This document shows, in pieces, positions 17,901-25,501 of a stretch of 64,000 nucleotides of DNA (position 1 is its first letter; each line of letters starts with the position of its first letter). Origin of the DNA: Dictyobacter formicarum. GTDB lineage: Bacteria > Chloroflexota > Ktedonobacteria > Ktedonobacterales > Ktedonobacteraceae. Location: NCBI RefSeq assembly GCF_016587435.1, contig NZ_BNJJ01000008.1:1-64000 (forward strand), in the 5' to 3' direction. The translations under genes and the position numbers were made by a program. Below the pieces are notes generated by a model. That model was not told the DNA's origin. It did not search any database and was given only the letters and a program-made list of their open reading frames with translations.

Positions 17901-19958
17901 GTGCGCCTGATAGCTCTGCTTGAGCCCACCGAGCTCGCGCGTGGCTATGGCAGTAGAAACGAGAGCAAAGGAGGTACATGGAGTCATCTGCTGCGGATTA
18001 GTGCGCCTGATCCCGAAGAAACCCTGGAGGAGTTTGCGCGCCAGGTGCGCGAGGCGAATCTAACAACCGAGCGCCTGATCGCGGTCTCACTCTATGCACC
18101 TCAATGGGCGTCACACGTTGAATATGTGTTCGGTTGGCCGAACTTTGCCGATGCTATCTGGTGGATCTATGCGCATACCAAAGGGAGCAACTGGAGTGTC
18201 GGTGACGACATTCGCAAGATGTGGCAAACCCAGGTTGCCGAACGCACAATGGTCAGTGCCGACGAACTGATCAACGGAGCGGTCGATGTCACCTGGTTCC
18301 AGACCAGCTATCATGGTCTCGGCGCGCAGCGCTGGGAACAAATCTACGCCGCCGCGAAATATGCTTCCGATGGCACTGGCCATGGGCGGGCGCGCCTCTA
18401 CGCGGACACGATGGCTGGTAAAATAGATGCATCAACCCTGCGCCAGCGTGTGTTTGAGAAACGCTCGCAAGACGTGGTACGCGCGCTGGGGCTGGTGCCT
18501 CTGCCAGAGGACCGCGCGGAACGCGAGGCGGAAATCGCCGAGCGCTACCAGACTTTCCAGGAATTCAAACGCACGGGTCGGAAATTTGGCGCGCAGCGCA
18601 GGGCCAGTGAGGGAACCGCCATCCGTATCGGCATGGAAAATCTAGCGCGCACAGCTGGTTTTGCTGATCCCTTGCGCCTGCAATGGGCGATGGAGGCGCA
18701 GAGTATGACCGACCTGCGCAACGGAGCATTGAGCGTCACGGTTGAGGATGTCACGGTGACGTTGGAGCTTGATCCCATCTCGGCAGAACCAGCTTTAAGC
18801 GTGTTCGGGAAGAAAGGCAAGACGCTCAAGAGCCTGCCCGCGCGCTTGAAGAAGCACGAGGAGGTCGCGCATTTGCTTGATCGCAAACGCGAAATCGAAC
18901 GGCAGATCTCACGTATGCGCGCCACGCTGGAAGCTTCGATGTGTCGCGGCGAGCACTTCAACGCATACGAAATCCTCGATCTGCTGGCTCATCCCGTGCT
19001 CTCACGCCTGCTGCAACAGCTCATCATTGTGCGCGACACGGACAGCACAGTCATGGGTTATCCGCTTCGTTCCGAAGGCGATCGCGGGCCGCAACTCAGC
19101 CTGCGCGATTATGCTGGCAGCGTCAGCGTGATCGAATCCGCCGCCACGGATCTGCGCCTGGCACATCCACACGACCTGTGGCTGGTAAAAACATGGCATG
19201 CATGGCAGCACGAGTGCTTCACTGTAGGGCGCACCCAGCCATTCAAGCAGGTTTTCCGCGAACTCTATGTCTGTACCAGCAACGAAACGCGACACGGCGA
19301 TGATGCGCTTTCCCAGCGCTACCACGGCCACCAGGTTCAGCCGCGCCAGGCGCACGCTTTATTGGGACAGCGCGGCTGGATTGTTGACTATGAAGAGGGG
19401 GTCAGGCGCACCTTCCACGCTGAGAAGCTGACCGCCATTGTCTCTTTCATCCATGGTGTTTACACGCCCAGTGAAGTTGAAGGACTGACCGTCGGGGATG
19501 TCTTCTTTCACCAGCGCGACAGCTACAAACCCATCGCGCTGGCCAGTGTCCCGCCGCACGTTTTCAGTGAAACCATGCGCGACCTGGATCTGATGGTCAG
19601 CGTTGCCCACAGTGGGGGAGTGGATCCAGAGGCCAGCGCCTCAACCGTTGAAATGCGCAGTGCCCTGGCCAGCGAAACCTGCACGCTGCTTGGTATCGAG
19701 AACGTCACGTTCAAGGGTTCCCACGCCCTGATCGCTGGCGCGCTTGGCCATTACAGCGTCCACCTCGGCAGCGCTGTCGTCCATCGTCAGCCAGGCGGAG
19801 CGCTCTGCATCATCCCCGTGCATGCCCAACATCGCGGGCGCATCTTTCTCCCATTTGCCGACAACGATCCCAAAACAGCGGAAGTGATCACCAAAATCAT
19901 CACCCTGGCCCGCGACCACGAAATCAAAGACCCCAGCATCCTGGAACAGATTTTGTGA
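14931..19958 (+). CDS. Giant DUF4132-family protein (YehI/MolR-like)
   Basis: 1675-residue cytosolic protein, one of the largest here. The N-terminal ~600 residues are alpha-helical and repeat-like, with HEAT-type pairs (for example RKSVDLRRGLIELLLKGDD). The middle is helical with many Trp. Around residues 1290-1480 the LKSLPARLKKHEEVAHLLDR, HPVLSRLLQQL and WLVKTWHAW segments match what I know as DUF4132. The last ~120 residues (VPPHVFSETMRDLDLMVSVA) match the C-terminal domain usually fused to it. E. coli YehI and MolR are relatives of unknown function; in enterobacteria yehI lies near genes for a MoxR-type ATPase and a VWA protein. Here only the 154-aa partner is adjacent. AGGAGG lies 11 bases before the ATG. 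A perfect hairpin follows the stop. Confidence 0.75.
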   Translation: MVFAREDIQEKLKSEETTNWLELSLAAIENELPAPLRPPAYALINCDEHGKDLNQIDDYTERLSQLKELEKQIARLADLSSRERHAIFTALVPRLATHLEAAWQLIGQLPYQFDFYRRAFRAPAQIQAYREKRLIWLKNIMLHLARYREKDLAWFAAWAAYLVPYDTQPFGILFAAAIDAGGPEGEDVFQILLTCARGEHETGRMGRHVTTGLLVAGRQEGWECIERLLLAAQREEGLRQVILETVDEAHPQAFRRMITLILEHDLLRFSATVRAANVWLGFDRDVSDVEDLRCALSALVSLLDEPDVRQKALDQGNPQEVYLALWATAFIDTDKAIVAALPILTDDMPERRLAAVHLLGLLKLPEAWEKLFYCLADPDLRVALHAYAHMDTYTMGQQIRSECFERVQALLKRMEGKDQCIQSGIWPWLIIQVNVASMLSTLLDCLSERDPRCLIPYMPAMDSRDRINLAKRLAALPTWDEKVRDALYQLLGDRTRWVSSEMLKLIAGHPLDEADTRVIEQLLTRKSVDLRRGLIELLLKGDDEAVIASASRLLAQTHALQRQAGLDLLNGLVADKRQIERATAMARAYAAERASLTPVESVLLETIFAASRTEETYTRENVLGLIKPEQRTPIIPPRKLSVTIDTPAARACLRALDALIEEHSKTPIQVKTWRGHEEMLLGNINQYYYLPRPDLNLNAADDESEHLPLAEIWLTWERERPASMRDEDGLELVRAALFLRRTRAAPTPRIIDDNDNRRSPYMGLFLRQESASLLEKKSEAAELEPIFLRYHLLISWLFGWLRRHSGISNLTLSFLLDTAETALAHVDVAKLQKQEKDPEWQRLYIRRQESFDGGLTLLQEYYTWYGQTWEEEYVKRYWQLLHWLDEPAPGLERSRPSLDTLMHAYAIGAASKVDILDQLGGPNKDTHHTDLRTLSTRTPPVQIERYPILSTAVAELRARILDVELGRGEMPTLATELALALCYSGGTALFVRLIALLEPTELARGYGSRNESKGGTWSHLLRISAPDPEETLEEFARQVREANLTTERLIAVSLYAPQWASHVEYVFGWPNFADAIWWIYAHTKGSNWSVGDDIRKMWQTQVAERTMVSADELINGAVDVTWFQTSYHGLGAQRWEQIYAAAKYASDGTGHGRARLYADTMAGKIDASTLRQRVFEKRSQDVVRALGLVPLPEDRAEREAEIAERYQTFQEFKRTGRKFGAQRRASEGTAIRIGMENLARTAGFADPLRLQWAMEAQSMTDLRNGALSVTVEDVTVTLELDPISAEPALSVFGKKGKTLKSLPARLKKHEEVAHLLDRKREIERQISRMRATLEASMCRGEHFNAYEILDLLAHPVLSRLLQQLIIVRDTDSTVMGYPLRSEGDRGPQLSLRDYAGSVSVIESAATDLRLAHPHDLWLVKTWHAWQHECFTVGRTQPFKQVFRELYVCTSNETRHGDDALSQRYHGHQVQPRQAHALLGQRGWIVDYEEGVRRTFHAEKLTAIVSFIHGVYTPSEVEGLTVGDVFFHQRDSYKPIALASVPPHVFSETMRDLDLMVSVAHSGGVDPEASASTVEMRSALASETCTLLGIENVTFKGSHALIAGALGHYSVHLGSAVVHRQPGGALCIIPVHAQHRGRIFLPFADNDPKTAEVITKIITLARDHEIKDPSILEQIL

Positions 19959-19976
19959 GCGTAACATTCCTTATGG

Positions 19977-20009
19977 ATGTAGCAACGGAGTCGAGCTCCG
20001 TTGCTACAT
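19977..20009 (+). terminator. Perfect 14-bp hairpin after the DUF4132 gene
   Basis: ATGTAGCAACGGAG pairs fully with CTCCGTTGCTACAT around a 5-base loop, 18 bases after the stop. There is no U-tract on the plus strand, so it may be a factor-assisted terminator or an mRNA 3'-end stabiliser. Confidence 0.5.
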
Positions 20010-20057
20010 GGCGAGTGAAGCGCTACTGGTTTAGCCACTTTTTTCATTTGTGAATGT

Positions 20058-20200
20058 CTTGCATTGATAGTGCAAGAATATTTATACTACTTTATTAGTG
20101 GATGTCTTGCCAGGCAAGACACTAAAGCGGCCCAGTCGATATAAAAGTGGATTACAAAGGCGTCAATCCACCGGTTGTGATTTCCGGTTGTGGGCCGCTT
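20058..20200 (+). repeat. Structured intergenic repeat, copy 1
   Basis: First of two ~143-bp direct repeats (second at 21945-22086). Elements in order: a small hairpin (CTTGCA/TGCAAG); a conserved AT stretch; a hairpin TAGTG..GTCTTGCC-A-GGCAAGA-CACTA; then a 72-nt closed unit whose ends AGCGGCCC and GGGCCGCT pair, enclosing GTGGATT/AATCCAC and a CCGG/CCGG pair. A short frame (MDVLPGKTL...) runs through both copies but has no ribosome site, and changes between copies do not favour third positions. It is more likely structural RNA or a small mobile repeat than a gene. Confidence 0.65.
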
Positions 20201-20297
20201 CTGTTATAAATGTTCCATGGGCAGTGTTACGGAGCCACTATACATCTATGCATCTTGTACGATATTCGCTCCACATGGAAGGAAGACCACATTACTT

Positions 20298-21077
20298 ATG
20301 ACTATTATTTCCGATTTTCACAACCATATCTCTTATACCTCTGCCCAGGCAATGGTGGAGTCCGCTCGACAAAGAGGGCTAAGAATATTTGGAATCTCTG
20401 AGCATATTTCTCAAACGCTGGAAGGTCGTCCTGTGCTGGCGCATATGCCTCAGGAAGGAGTCATCCTGCCGATGGAGGAGTATCGTCAGCAGGTACTGTA
20501 TGCGGGCCAGGCCGAACATTTTGACGTTCGATTGGGACTTGAAGTTGACTTCTACCCGGGCAAGAATGAGGAGATACAGGCGGCATTGCGTGACTATGCA
20601 TGGGATTTTCTCATTGGTTCCATCCATGATGTTGATGCATTGCATTTTGATCGGATGGAAGGGGATATCGGCCGTGAGCAGGGTGAAGCGCTCTGGCTGC
20701 GCTACTTCGAATTATTACGCGAAGCGGTGAACAGCGGATTCTTCCAGGTAGTGAGCCATCCAGTGCGGATGCGGACGACCAATCCTTATCTGCCACCTAC
20801 TTTTGATGAAGAACTTGAGCGTCTGGCTGCTGAGGCAGCACATTGTAATGTTGCATTAGAACTCAACGGCTTTGATGTACTGACCTATCCCGATGCTGTC
20901 CAGCGTTTGATCCGGGCCTGTGCCCTTCAAGGCACTGCCATCAGCTGTGGCTCCGACGCTCATTATCCAGCAGAAGTAGCCCAGGCACACGCGAAGTTTG
21001 AGAGTATCCTACGTGAGGCGAATATACGGGGGATTCGTATCTGGAAGCGACAGCAACCAGAAGAATATGCTATCTAA
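20298..21077 (+). CDS. PHP-domain phosphoesterase (histidinol-phosphatase-like)
   Basis: Metal-dependent phosphatase/phosphoesterase of the PHP superfamily, about 259 residues from the ATG at 20298. Metal-binding motifs are all present: SDFHNH near residue 5, GISEH, a conserved Glu (LEVDFYPG), GSIHD, SHPVRM and a final CGSDAHYP. The overall plan matches HisK-type histidinol phosphatases and related nucleases, but no histidine biosynthesis genes are near, so the substrate is open. A longer in-frame start at 20190 begins inside the repeat and was rejected. The nearest purine-rich site (AGGAAG) is 12 bases upstream, rather far. The unit with the next gene is bracketed by the two repeat copies. 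Confidence 0.82.
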   Translation: MTIISDFHNHISYTSAQAMVESARQRGLRIFGISEHISQTLEGRPVLAHMPQEGVILPMEEYRQQVLYAGQAEHFDVRLGLEVDFYPGKNEEIQAALRDYAWDFLIGSIHDVDALHFDRMEGDIGREQGEALWLRYFELLREAVNSGFFQVVSHPVRMRTTNPYLPPTFDEELERLAAEAAHCNVALELNGFDVLTYPDAVQRLIRACALQGTAISCGSDAHYPAEVAQAHAKFESILREANIRGIRIWKRQQPEEYAI

Positions 21078-21183
21078 AGCCTGCGCGCATAGTCCTTACT
21101 CTATCGTGATGGGATGCTGGTCCGTGAAGGTGCGGCAGTCTCTTCATGATCCTTTATCAATCAGTGAAAGAAGAGTTATGCCC

Positions 21184-21921
21184 ATGAGAGACGTTGTATC
21201 GTATTTACAGGAACATTATGATATCAAGGTTTTGGGAGATATTACCTGGAGTCATGCAGTGAATAGCCAGCAGCGACTGCAAGATGTATTGAATGACCCG
21301 CAAGTAATGATGCTCGAAGTTGATGTAATTCTTTCTTCCAGCGGTGAGGTTGTTCTGGCTCATCCACCAGCTCAGGATAGTGATCTTCGTTTTGACACAT
21401 TTATCAACATTATGATTGGCTCCAGGCAAGGTATTAAACTGGATATGAAAGATCCGGAAGTTCTCATTCCTTGCCTGACATTGCTGAGGGACAGCGGCTT
21501 ACAGCAGCCGGTTTTGCTCAATGCAGGTGTTGTGCCAGGAAATGACGGATATCCTCCTAAATTTAGCACCAGGGGCTTTTTCGCAGCCTGTAAAAAGTTC
21601 TATCCTCGGGGTATTCTGTCCCCTGATTGGACCAATGAGTATACCCCACTGAGTGGAGAGAACATCGACGCGATGCTCGGTGCCTGTGAAGATTTTGAAC
21701 AGGTGACGTTTCCTGTCAATGCAAGAATGCTGCCATTTTCCTGGCCCCATCTGACAAGGCTTTTGCAGCATGATGGATACTCATTAACTATTTGGGATGG
21801 CAAACCGGTGGATAAGTATTTACGTCTCTGGCTTCAGGAGAATACAGATCCGGCAAAGGTCTGTTACGATTGTGTGGATGAAAACGGTAAACCCCTAAGC
21901 TGGTGGAATAATGCGATCTAG
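21184..21921 (+). CDS. FAM151/menorin-like (DUF2181) protein
   Basis: About 245-residue soluble protein that resembles the FAM151/menorin family, which shares a phosphodiesterase-type TIM barrel with GDPD enzymes. Supporting segments: ITWSHAVNSQQRLQDVL near the N-terminus, the strand MMLEVDVILSSSGEVVLAHPP (typical LExDV and AHPP), GIKLDMKDPEVL, LLNAGVVPGND and LTIWDGKP. ATG at 21184 sits 8 bases after AAAGAAGAG; an ATG at 21178 is an alternative. It follows the PHP gene by about 105 bases in the same direction, so both may be phosphodiester enzymes in one operon. The substrate is unknown in bacteria. Confidence 0.7.
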   Translation: MRDVVSYLQEHYDIKVLGDITWSHAVNSQQRLQDVLNDPQVMMLEVDVILSSSGEVVLAHPPAQDSDLRFDTFINIMIGSRQGIKLDMKDPEVLIPCLTLLRDSGLQQPVLLNAGVVPGNDGYPPKFSTRGFFAACKKFYPRGILSPDWTNEYTPLSGENIDAMLGACEDFEQVTFPVNARMLPFSWPHLTRLLQHDGYSLTIWDGKPVDKYLRLWLQENTDPAKVCYDCVDENGKPLSWWNNAI

Positions 21922-21944
21922 CGACTAAATCCCTTTGTGGGTAG

Positions 21945-22086
21945 TTTGCATTAAAAGCGCAAGAACATTTATACTACTCTATTAGTGGATGTCTTGCCGG
22001 GCAAGACACTAGAGCGGCCCGGTCGAGTTGAAAGTGGATTACAAAGGCGTCTTCCGCCGGTAGAAAATTCCAGTCCAGGGCCGCTT
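21945..22086 (+). repeat. Structured intergenic repeat, copy 2
   Basis: Second copy of the element at 20058-20200, same orientation, 24 bases after the FAM151-like stop. GTCTTGCCGGGCAAGAC and AGCGGCCC/GGGCCGCT stems are kept. The inner stem changes from GTGGATT/AATCCAC to GTGGA/TCCGC, which still pairs through a G-U. This is weak covariation in favour of an RNA structure. It also lies just past the end of the convergent minus-strand gene at 22109. Confidence 0.65.
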
Positions 22087-22108
22087 CCTTATTCATACGC
22101 CATTTCAA

Positions 22109-22684
22109 TCATAGAAGTGTTGGAGATTTCTCAAGAAGAGAAACCTCATCCCAGATCTGGGCTTCAATATAACGTTCTGGCCCTTTTTTTCCGTCTGCGT
22201 TCCAGTTCTGAGGAAAGTCGTACTGTTTGATTATCTCAAGGATTTCACTTAGTGTATATACCTGTCCACGATATGGCCTTCCATCCTGGTAGCGCATAGC
22301 AGGAAAAGAATCGCCATATGTGAAGCTGATAGAAAGAGGATGAAATGCATCAATTGCTATTTTGACTGCTCTGCCATCCCTGTACCATCCTTGTAGCCAT
22401 GGGCATTCTCCAACAATCATGTATTGGGGCACTAAACGCTGCGGCATTCCTCCTTTTTCAAGAAAGAGCCTTCGTAGCTGCTGCTCAAGCTCACGGCGCG
22501 TCGTTAGATAATCAGCCTTTCGTTGGGCCGCAAATGTTTTGTTCTCCTGGCGAAGACGCGCCGATATTTTCTCAGCATCCTCTTGACTGAGATCTGAAAG
22601 GGTGCGAAACGGGCCTACAGAGGCTTCATAATAGTGGTAGAGGAAGAGCGATGATAGAGTTGTCTGCGCCAAATTCTTCTGCAA
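22109..22684 (-). CDS. Conserved hypothetical protein
   Basis: About 191 residues from a TTG at 22684 that sits 7 bases after GGAAG. The frame is open further up to 22825, but that part is antiparallel to the tail of the hydrolase relic. The body has LYHYYEASVGPFRTLSDLS, a long charged helix (AEKISARLRQENKTFAAQRK), then EKGGMPQRLVPQYMIVGECPW and a C-terminal FTYGDSFPA, PYRGQVYTLSEILEIIKQY and GPERYIEAQIW. I recall very similar unknown proteins in Bacillus-type genomes, with this WL..WY and FTYGD pattern. There are no membrane segments. Function unknown. Confidence 0.65.
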   Translation of the reverse strand: MQKNLAQTTLSSLFLYHYYEASVGPFRTLSDLSQEDAEKISARLRQENKTFAAQRKADYLTTRRELEQQLRRLFLEKGGMPQRLVPQYMIVGECPWLQGWYRDGRAVKIAIDAFHPLSISFTYGDSFPAMRYQDGRPYRGQVYTLSEILEIIKQYDFPQNWNADGKKGPERYIEAQIWDEVSLLEKSPTLL

Positions 22685-22736
22685 GATAAAGCTTCCTTCT
22701 GTTATGCGTCGCGTATTACTTAATATACGTAAAGAG

Positions 22737-23093
22737 CTATTGCTCCAGGTGTTCAGAGAGAAAGGCAAGCGTAGCCTTGATAATTTCTCGCGTGCGCGCA
22801 TCATCATTGAAAATATCGAAGCCATGCTCGCCCTGGGGATGATTTATGAAGGTGATGGGAATATTTCGCTATTCTTTGACATGCTCGACAGACTTTGCTT
22901 GTGAACCCCCATGCACAAGGAGAACCGCTGGGCGAGAAGTATGAGATGGCATATCGAGCGGATAGTACACATCCATTTTCAAGCTTTCTTCGTTGACCGT
23001 CTTGTAGAGAATATCTTTGCGAACTGAAACCTGCTCCATGTGAGGATGCTGATAGACGACTCGCATCCGATTGATTTCGTTGAGGTCTCGCAT
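22737..23093 (-). pseudogene. Alpha/beta hydrolase with its centre deleted
   Basis: The frame from 23093 reads a hydrolase N-terminus (MDVYYPLD, then PAVLLVHGGS, the oxyanion HGG strand), reaches an in-frame TAG, and continues in the same frame with PITFINHPQGEHGFDIFNDD and a final helix ending at 22737. That second part is the family's C-terminus with the catalytic His in GEHGFD. The ~120-residue middle, with the GxSxG nucleophile and catalytic acid, is gone. So a deletion fused head and tail and the gene cannot be active. Confidence 0.75.
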
Positions 23094-23226
23094 ATGTTTG
23101 CTGGCCCTTCCTTAATAAATAAATACTCTGGATGAAGAACAATGTCTTTCCTAACGCCGAGTATACTGGATTATACATTGAAAAACATCAGTCTTTGGGG
23201 CGATGCGTATTGCTTGACAGAAGGTG

Positions 23227-23232
23227 TATAAT
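23227..23232 (+). promoter_or_regulatory. Possible -10 element for the EF-P-like gene
   Basis: TATAAT inside GGTGTATAATAG, the same 12-mer found before the ABC exporter (10566). A TTGACA lies only 7 bases upstream (23214-23219), too close to be its -35. The leader would be about 160 bases. Confidence 0.35.
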
Positions 23233-23397
23233 AGGCGCAATCTTCATAACCTCCCTTTGCAAACCAATATCAGCGAACTTTTCAACCCACTGTCTGTCAT
23301 ACCTTTCCCCATCACCATACGTGTTGATGGCAGGGGGTATGTCTCTTACACAACAGACCGTATAAAGGTTTTATGCAGCACAGAAGTGGGGTGCTTT

Positions 23398-23967
23398 ATG
23401 ATTACAGGACGTGACATAACAAAAGGAATCACTATTGAGGTTGAGGGAGAGCCTTATACAGTTGTCGATTGGCGGAACGTCACCAGGGCACAAGTTGATC
23501 CAACCGTCAGGGCAAAGTTGCGCCACATACGTACCCATGATCTGGTTGAACGAACCCTGGAAGCCCATTTCAAATATAAAGTCATTCCGATCGAGCGCCT
23601 TGCGGTCGTCTTCACCTATTGGGATGGTGAATTGTATCACTTCGTGGATATCGGCTCCGATAATCCCGACGATCCCGATGAATTTATGCTCCCCCTGGAA
23701 ATGCTGGGTAAAGCTGGCAAATTTATTGTCGATGACTTGAATCTCGACATGCTTGTGCTTAACAGCGAACCGGTTGGTGTTGATTTACCGCCATCAATCA
23801 TCATGCGCGTAAAGAGCATTGAGATGGTTGGGCACTACTGGCGCGCCATAATGGAGGGACCCGCGAGACTTGAAACTGGCCTGGTCGTAATGGTCCCCAC
23901 CATTGTCTCCCCGAGTGACCTCATCCGCGTCAACACTGATGGCGGAGAATATATAGAACGCGTCTAA
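23398..23967 (+). CDS. Divergent elongation factor P-like protein
   Basis: EF-P fold protein, 189 residues from the ATG at 23398, the family's usual length. The KOW-like domain I (ITIEVEGEPYTVVDW) is followed by two OB domains (IPIERLAVVFTYWDGELYHFVD; VGVDLPPSIIMRVKSIE; VVMVPTIVSPSDLIRVNTDGGEYIERV). EF-P enters the ribosomal E site to relieve polyproline stalls using the domain-I PGKG loop. Here that loop reads VTRAQVDP with no gap, so the position of the modified Lys/Arg (32 in Bacillus numbering) is Gln. It is probably a paralog with an altered function. An in-frame upstream extension to 23224 has no ribosome site; the one at 23398 is also weak (AGTGGGGTG). Confidence 0.85.
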   Translation: MITGRDITKGITIEVEGEPYTVVDWRNVTRAQVDPTVRAKLRHIRTHDLVERTLEAHFKYKVIPIERLAVVFTYWDGELYHFVDIGSDNPDDPDEFMLPLEMLGKAGKFIVDDLNLDMLVLNSEPVGVDLPPSIIMRVKSIEMVGHYWRAIMEGPARLETGLVVMVPTIVSPSDLIRVNTDGGEYIERV

Positions 23968-23992
23968 GCAGGCTTACTTTTACTTCACTCCA

Positions 23993-24032
23993 GGGTTCAG
24001 GCGACCTGACCAGGTTGCTCGAACCCTTTTTT
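23993..24032 (+). terminator. Rho-independent terminator of the EF-P-like gene
   Basis: GGGTTC pairs with GAACCC; inner AGGCGACCT and AGGTTGCTC extend the stem with a few mismatches; six T follow directly. It lies 25 bases after the stop. Confidence 0.85.
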
Positions 24033-24178
24033 GCAGACATGAATCCCTGTATAACGCAATGTGCAAATTCTTTAGAGAGTTGTTTAGGTTTTTTTCTGAG
24101 AACACCTCATGAACTTTTTCTTTGGCAAGGAAACTTGCACATGACGTTAGCTGGCCAGTATCTCCCCTGTCAAAATGA

Positions 24179-24208
24179 TTGTTCTTCTGTTACAGAATAT
24201 GGTATGAT
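24179..24208 (+). promoter_or_regulatory. Possible promoter of the MFS gene
   Basis: TTGTTC, an 18-base spacer, then TATGAT preceded by TGG (extended -10). It lies about 90 bases before the GTG start. The rest of the gap 24033-24295 holds no supported gene. Confidence 0.4.
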
Positions 24209-24295
24209 CTTAGGGATTTTCTGAAAAGAAGCTTCTAAAAGTGCAGCAGGAAGTGCTCTCTCTGGCTTGTTTATATTCGTAGGAGAGAAGGAACA

Positions 24296-25501
24296 GTGCA
24301 GCCTGATTTCTGGAAATTTTGGATCGGCCAGACTATTTCTAACTTTGGGAGTTCCTTTACTGCTTTTGCCTGGCCGTTACTGGTCTATAAGCTTACTGGT
24401 TCAGCGCTCAATCTTGCGTTTTCTAGCGTCTCAACGACTCTTCCCTGGCTCCTCTTTGGCTTTTTCCTTGGTGCTTATGTCGATCGTAGCAACCGCAAGC
24501 AACTTATGACCCTGACAGATTTTGCTAATGCCCTGGTTATTGCTTCTATTCCACTATTGGCATGGCTCCATCAGTTGGTAATCTGGCAGATCTATCTTGT
24601 TGGCTTCCTTGGTTCAACCCTGTCTATCTGTTTTCTGCTGGCACAATCTGCTGCCCTTCCCAGTTTGGTGACGCGTGAGCAGCTTGCAACCGCAAATGGA
24701 CGCATACAGGCTGCGACCTCCGCGGCTCGGGTGTTAGGGCCACTTATTGCAGGAGCCATTGTGGCAATCATGCCTCTTTCTGCGCTTCTGTTCTTCGATG
24801 CTCTTTCCTTTCTCCTTTCCGCTGGATTGTTGCTGCTGATTAGAACAAGTTTCAATAGCACCACGCAACGAAAAGCCACGAGTTTTCGTTCAGATATGCG
24901 TGAAGGTCTTAGCTACGTGCTTCAACAACCAGTCATTCGCTCGATTGCAATCATTGCTGCACTATTTAATCTAGTCGGGATCACTCTCGGAGCTCAGTTA
25001 GTTGTCTTTGCCAGGCAACATCTTCTAGCGAGCGATACACAGATTGGATTCCTTTTCTCGGCAGGAAGCCTCGGCGTGATTGTCTGCTCGTTGCTCGCGG
25101 GTACTATGCGCAAATATTGGTCATTCGGAGCTATCGCGTTGGGGACAACCATGATCAATGGCTTGCTCATTCTGGTACTAGCCATGATTCCCTGGTATTG
25201 GCTAGCTTTACCACTCTGGGCACTCAGTTCGGGAATGATCATCCTTTTCAATATTACCGTTGTAAGCTTGAGACAAGCACTTGTCCCCAACCATCTTCTT
25301 GGTCGAGTTGCTGGCGTCATCAATGTGATAGGGCAGGCAATCAGCCCACTGGGAACGGTACTGGGTGGATGGCTTATTGTGCTCACTAATCAAGTAGCCT
25401 GGGTTTATGGCGCTATCGGTGTTATTATCTGTGGTATTGCTGTGGGCTTTTCATTTACCGCACTTGCTCATGCTGAGCGGTATCTTCCTTCCGAAGAATG
25501 A
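24296..25501 (+). CDS. MFS efflux transporter
   Basis: Twelve-helix major facilitator of the drug/macrolide:H+ antiporter-3 type, 401 residues, inner membrane. The protein opens with WKFWIGQTISNFGSSFTAFAWPLL, read in parts typical of MefA/EntS-like exporters. The loop 2-3 motif is present as GAYVDRSNRKQLM. TREQLATANGRIQAATSAARVLGP carries the DHA3-type helix-4/5 pattern, and the second half has the weaker repeat. The start is GTG at 24296, with AGGAG 10 bases and AAGGA 3 bases upstream. The substrate is unknown; macrolide- or siderophore-type compounds are common for the family. Monocistronic. Confidence 0.88.
   Translation: MQPDFWKFWIGQTISNFGSSFTAFAWPLLVYKLTGSALNLAFSSVSTTLPWLLFGFFLGAYVDRSNRKQLMTLTDFANALVIASIPLLAWLHQLVIWQIYLVGFLGSTLSICFLLAQSAALPSLVTREQLATANGRIQAATSAARVLGPLIAGAIVAIMPLSALLFFDALSFLLSAGLLLLIRTSFNSTTQRKATSFRSDMREGLSYVLQQPVIRSIAIIAALFNLVGITLGAQLVVFARQHLLASDTQIGFLFSAGSLGVIVCSLLAGTMRKYWSFGAIALGTTMINGLLILVLAMIPWYWLALPLWALSSGMIILFNITVVSLRQALVPNHLLGRVAGVINVIGQAISPLGTVLGGWLIVLTNQVAWVYGAIGVIICGIAVGFSFTALAHAERYLPSEE

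Noticed and set aside
20110..20200. tRNA gene in the repeat's 72-nt closed domain
   Set aside because: Size and closing stem resemble a tRNA, but there is no T-loop TTCRA, no proper anticodon loop (11 bases) and no normal D arm.
20098..20301. Small ORF MDVLPGKTL... also found at 21985
   Set aside because: It begins at GTG without a ribosome site and runs through a repeat whose conserved features are stems; changes between copies are not biased to third positions.
23214..23232. TTGACA...TATAAT as a full promoter for the EF-P-like gene
   Set aside because: The spacer is only 7 bases; only the TATAAT was kept as a weak -10 candidate.
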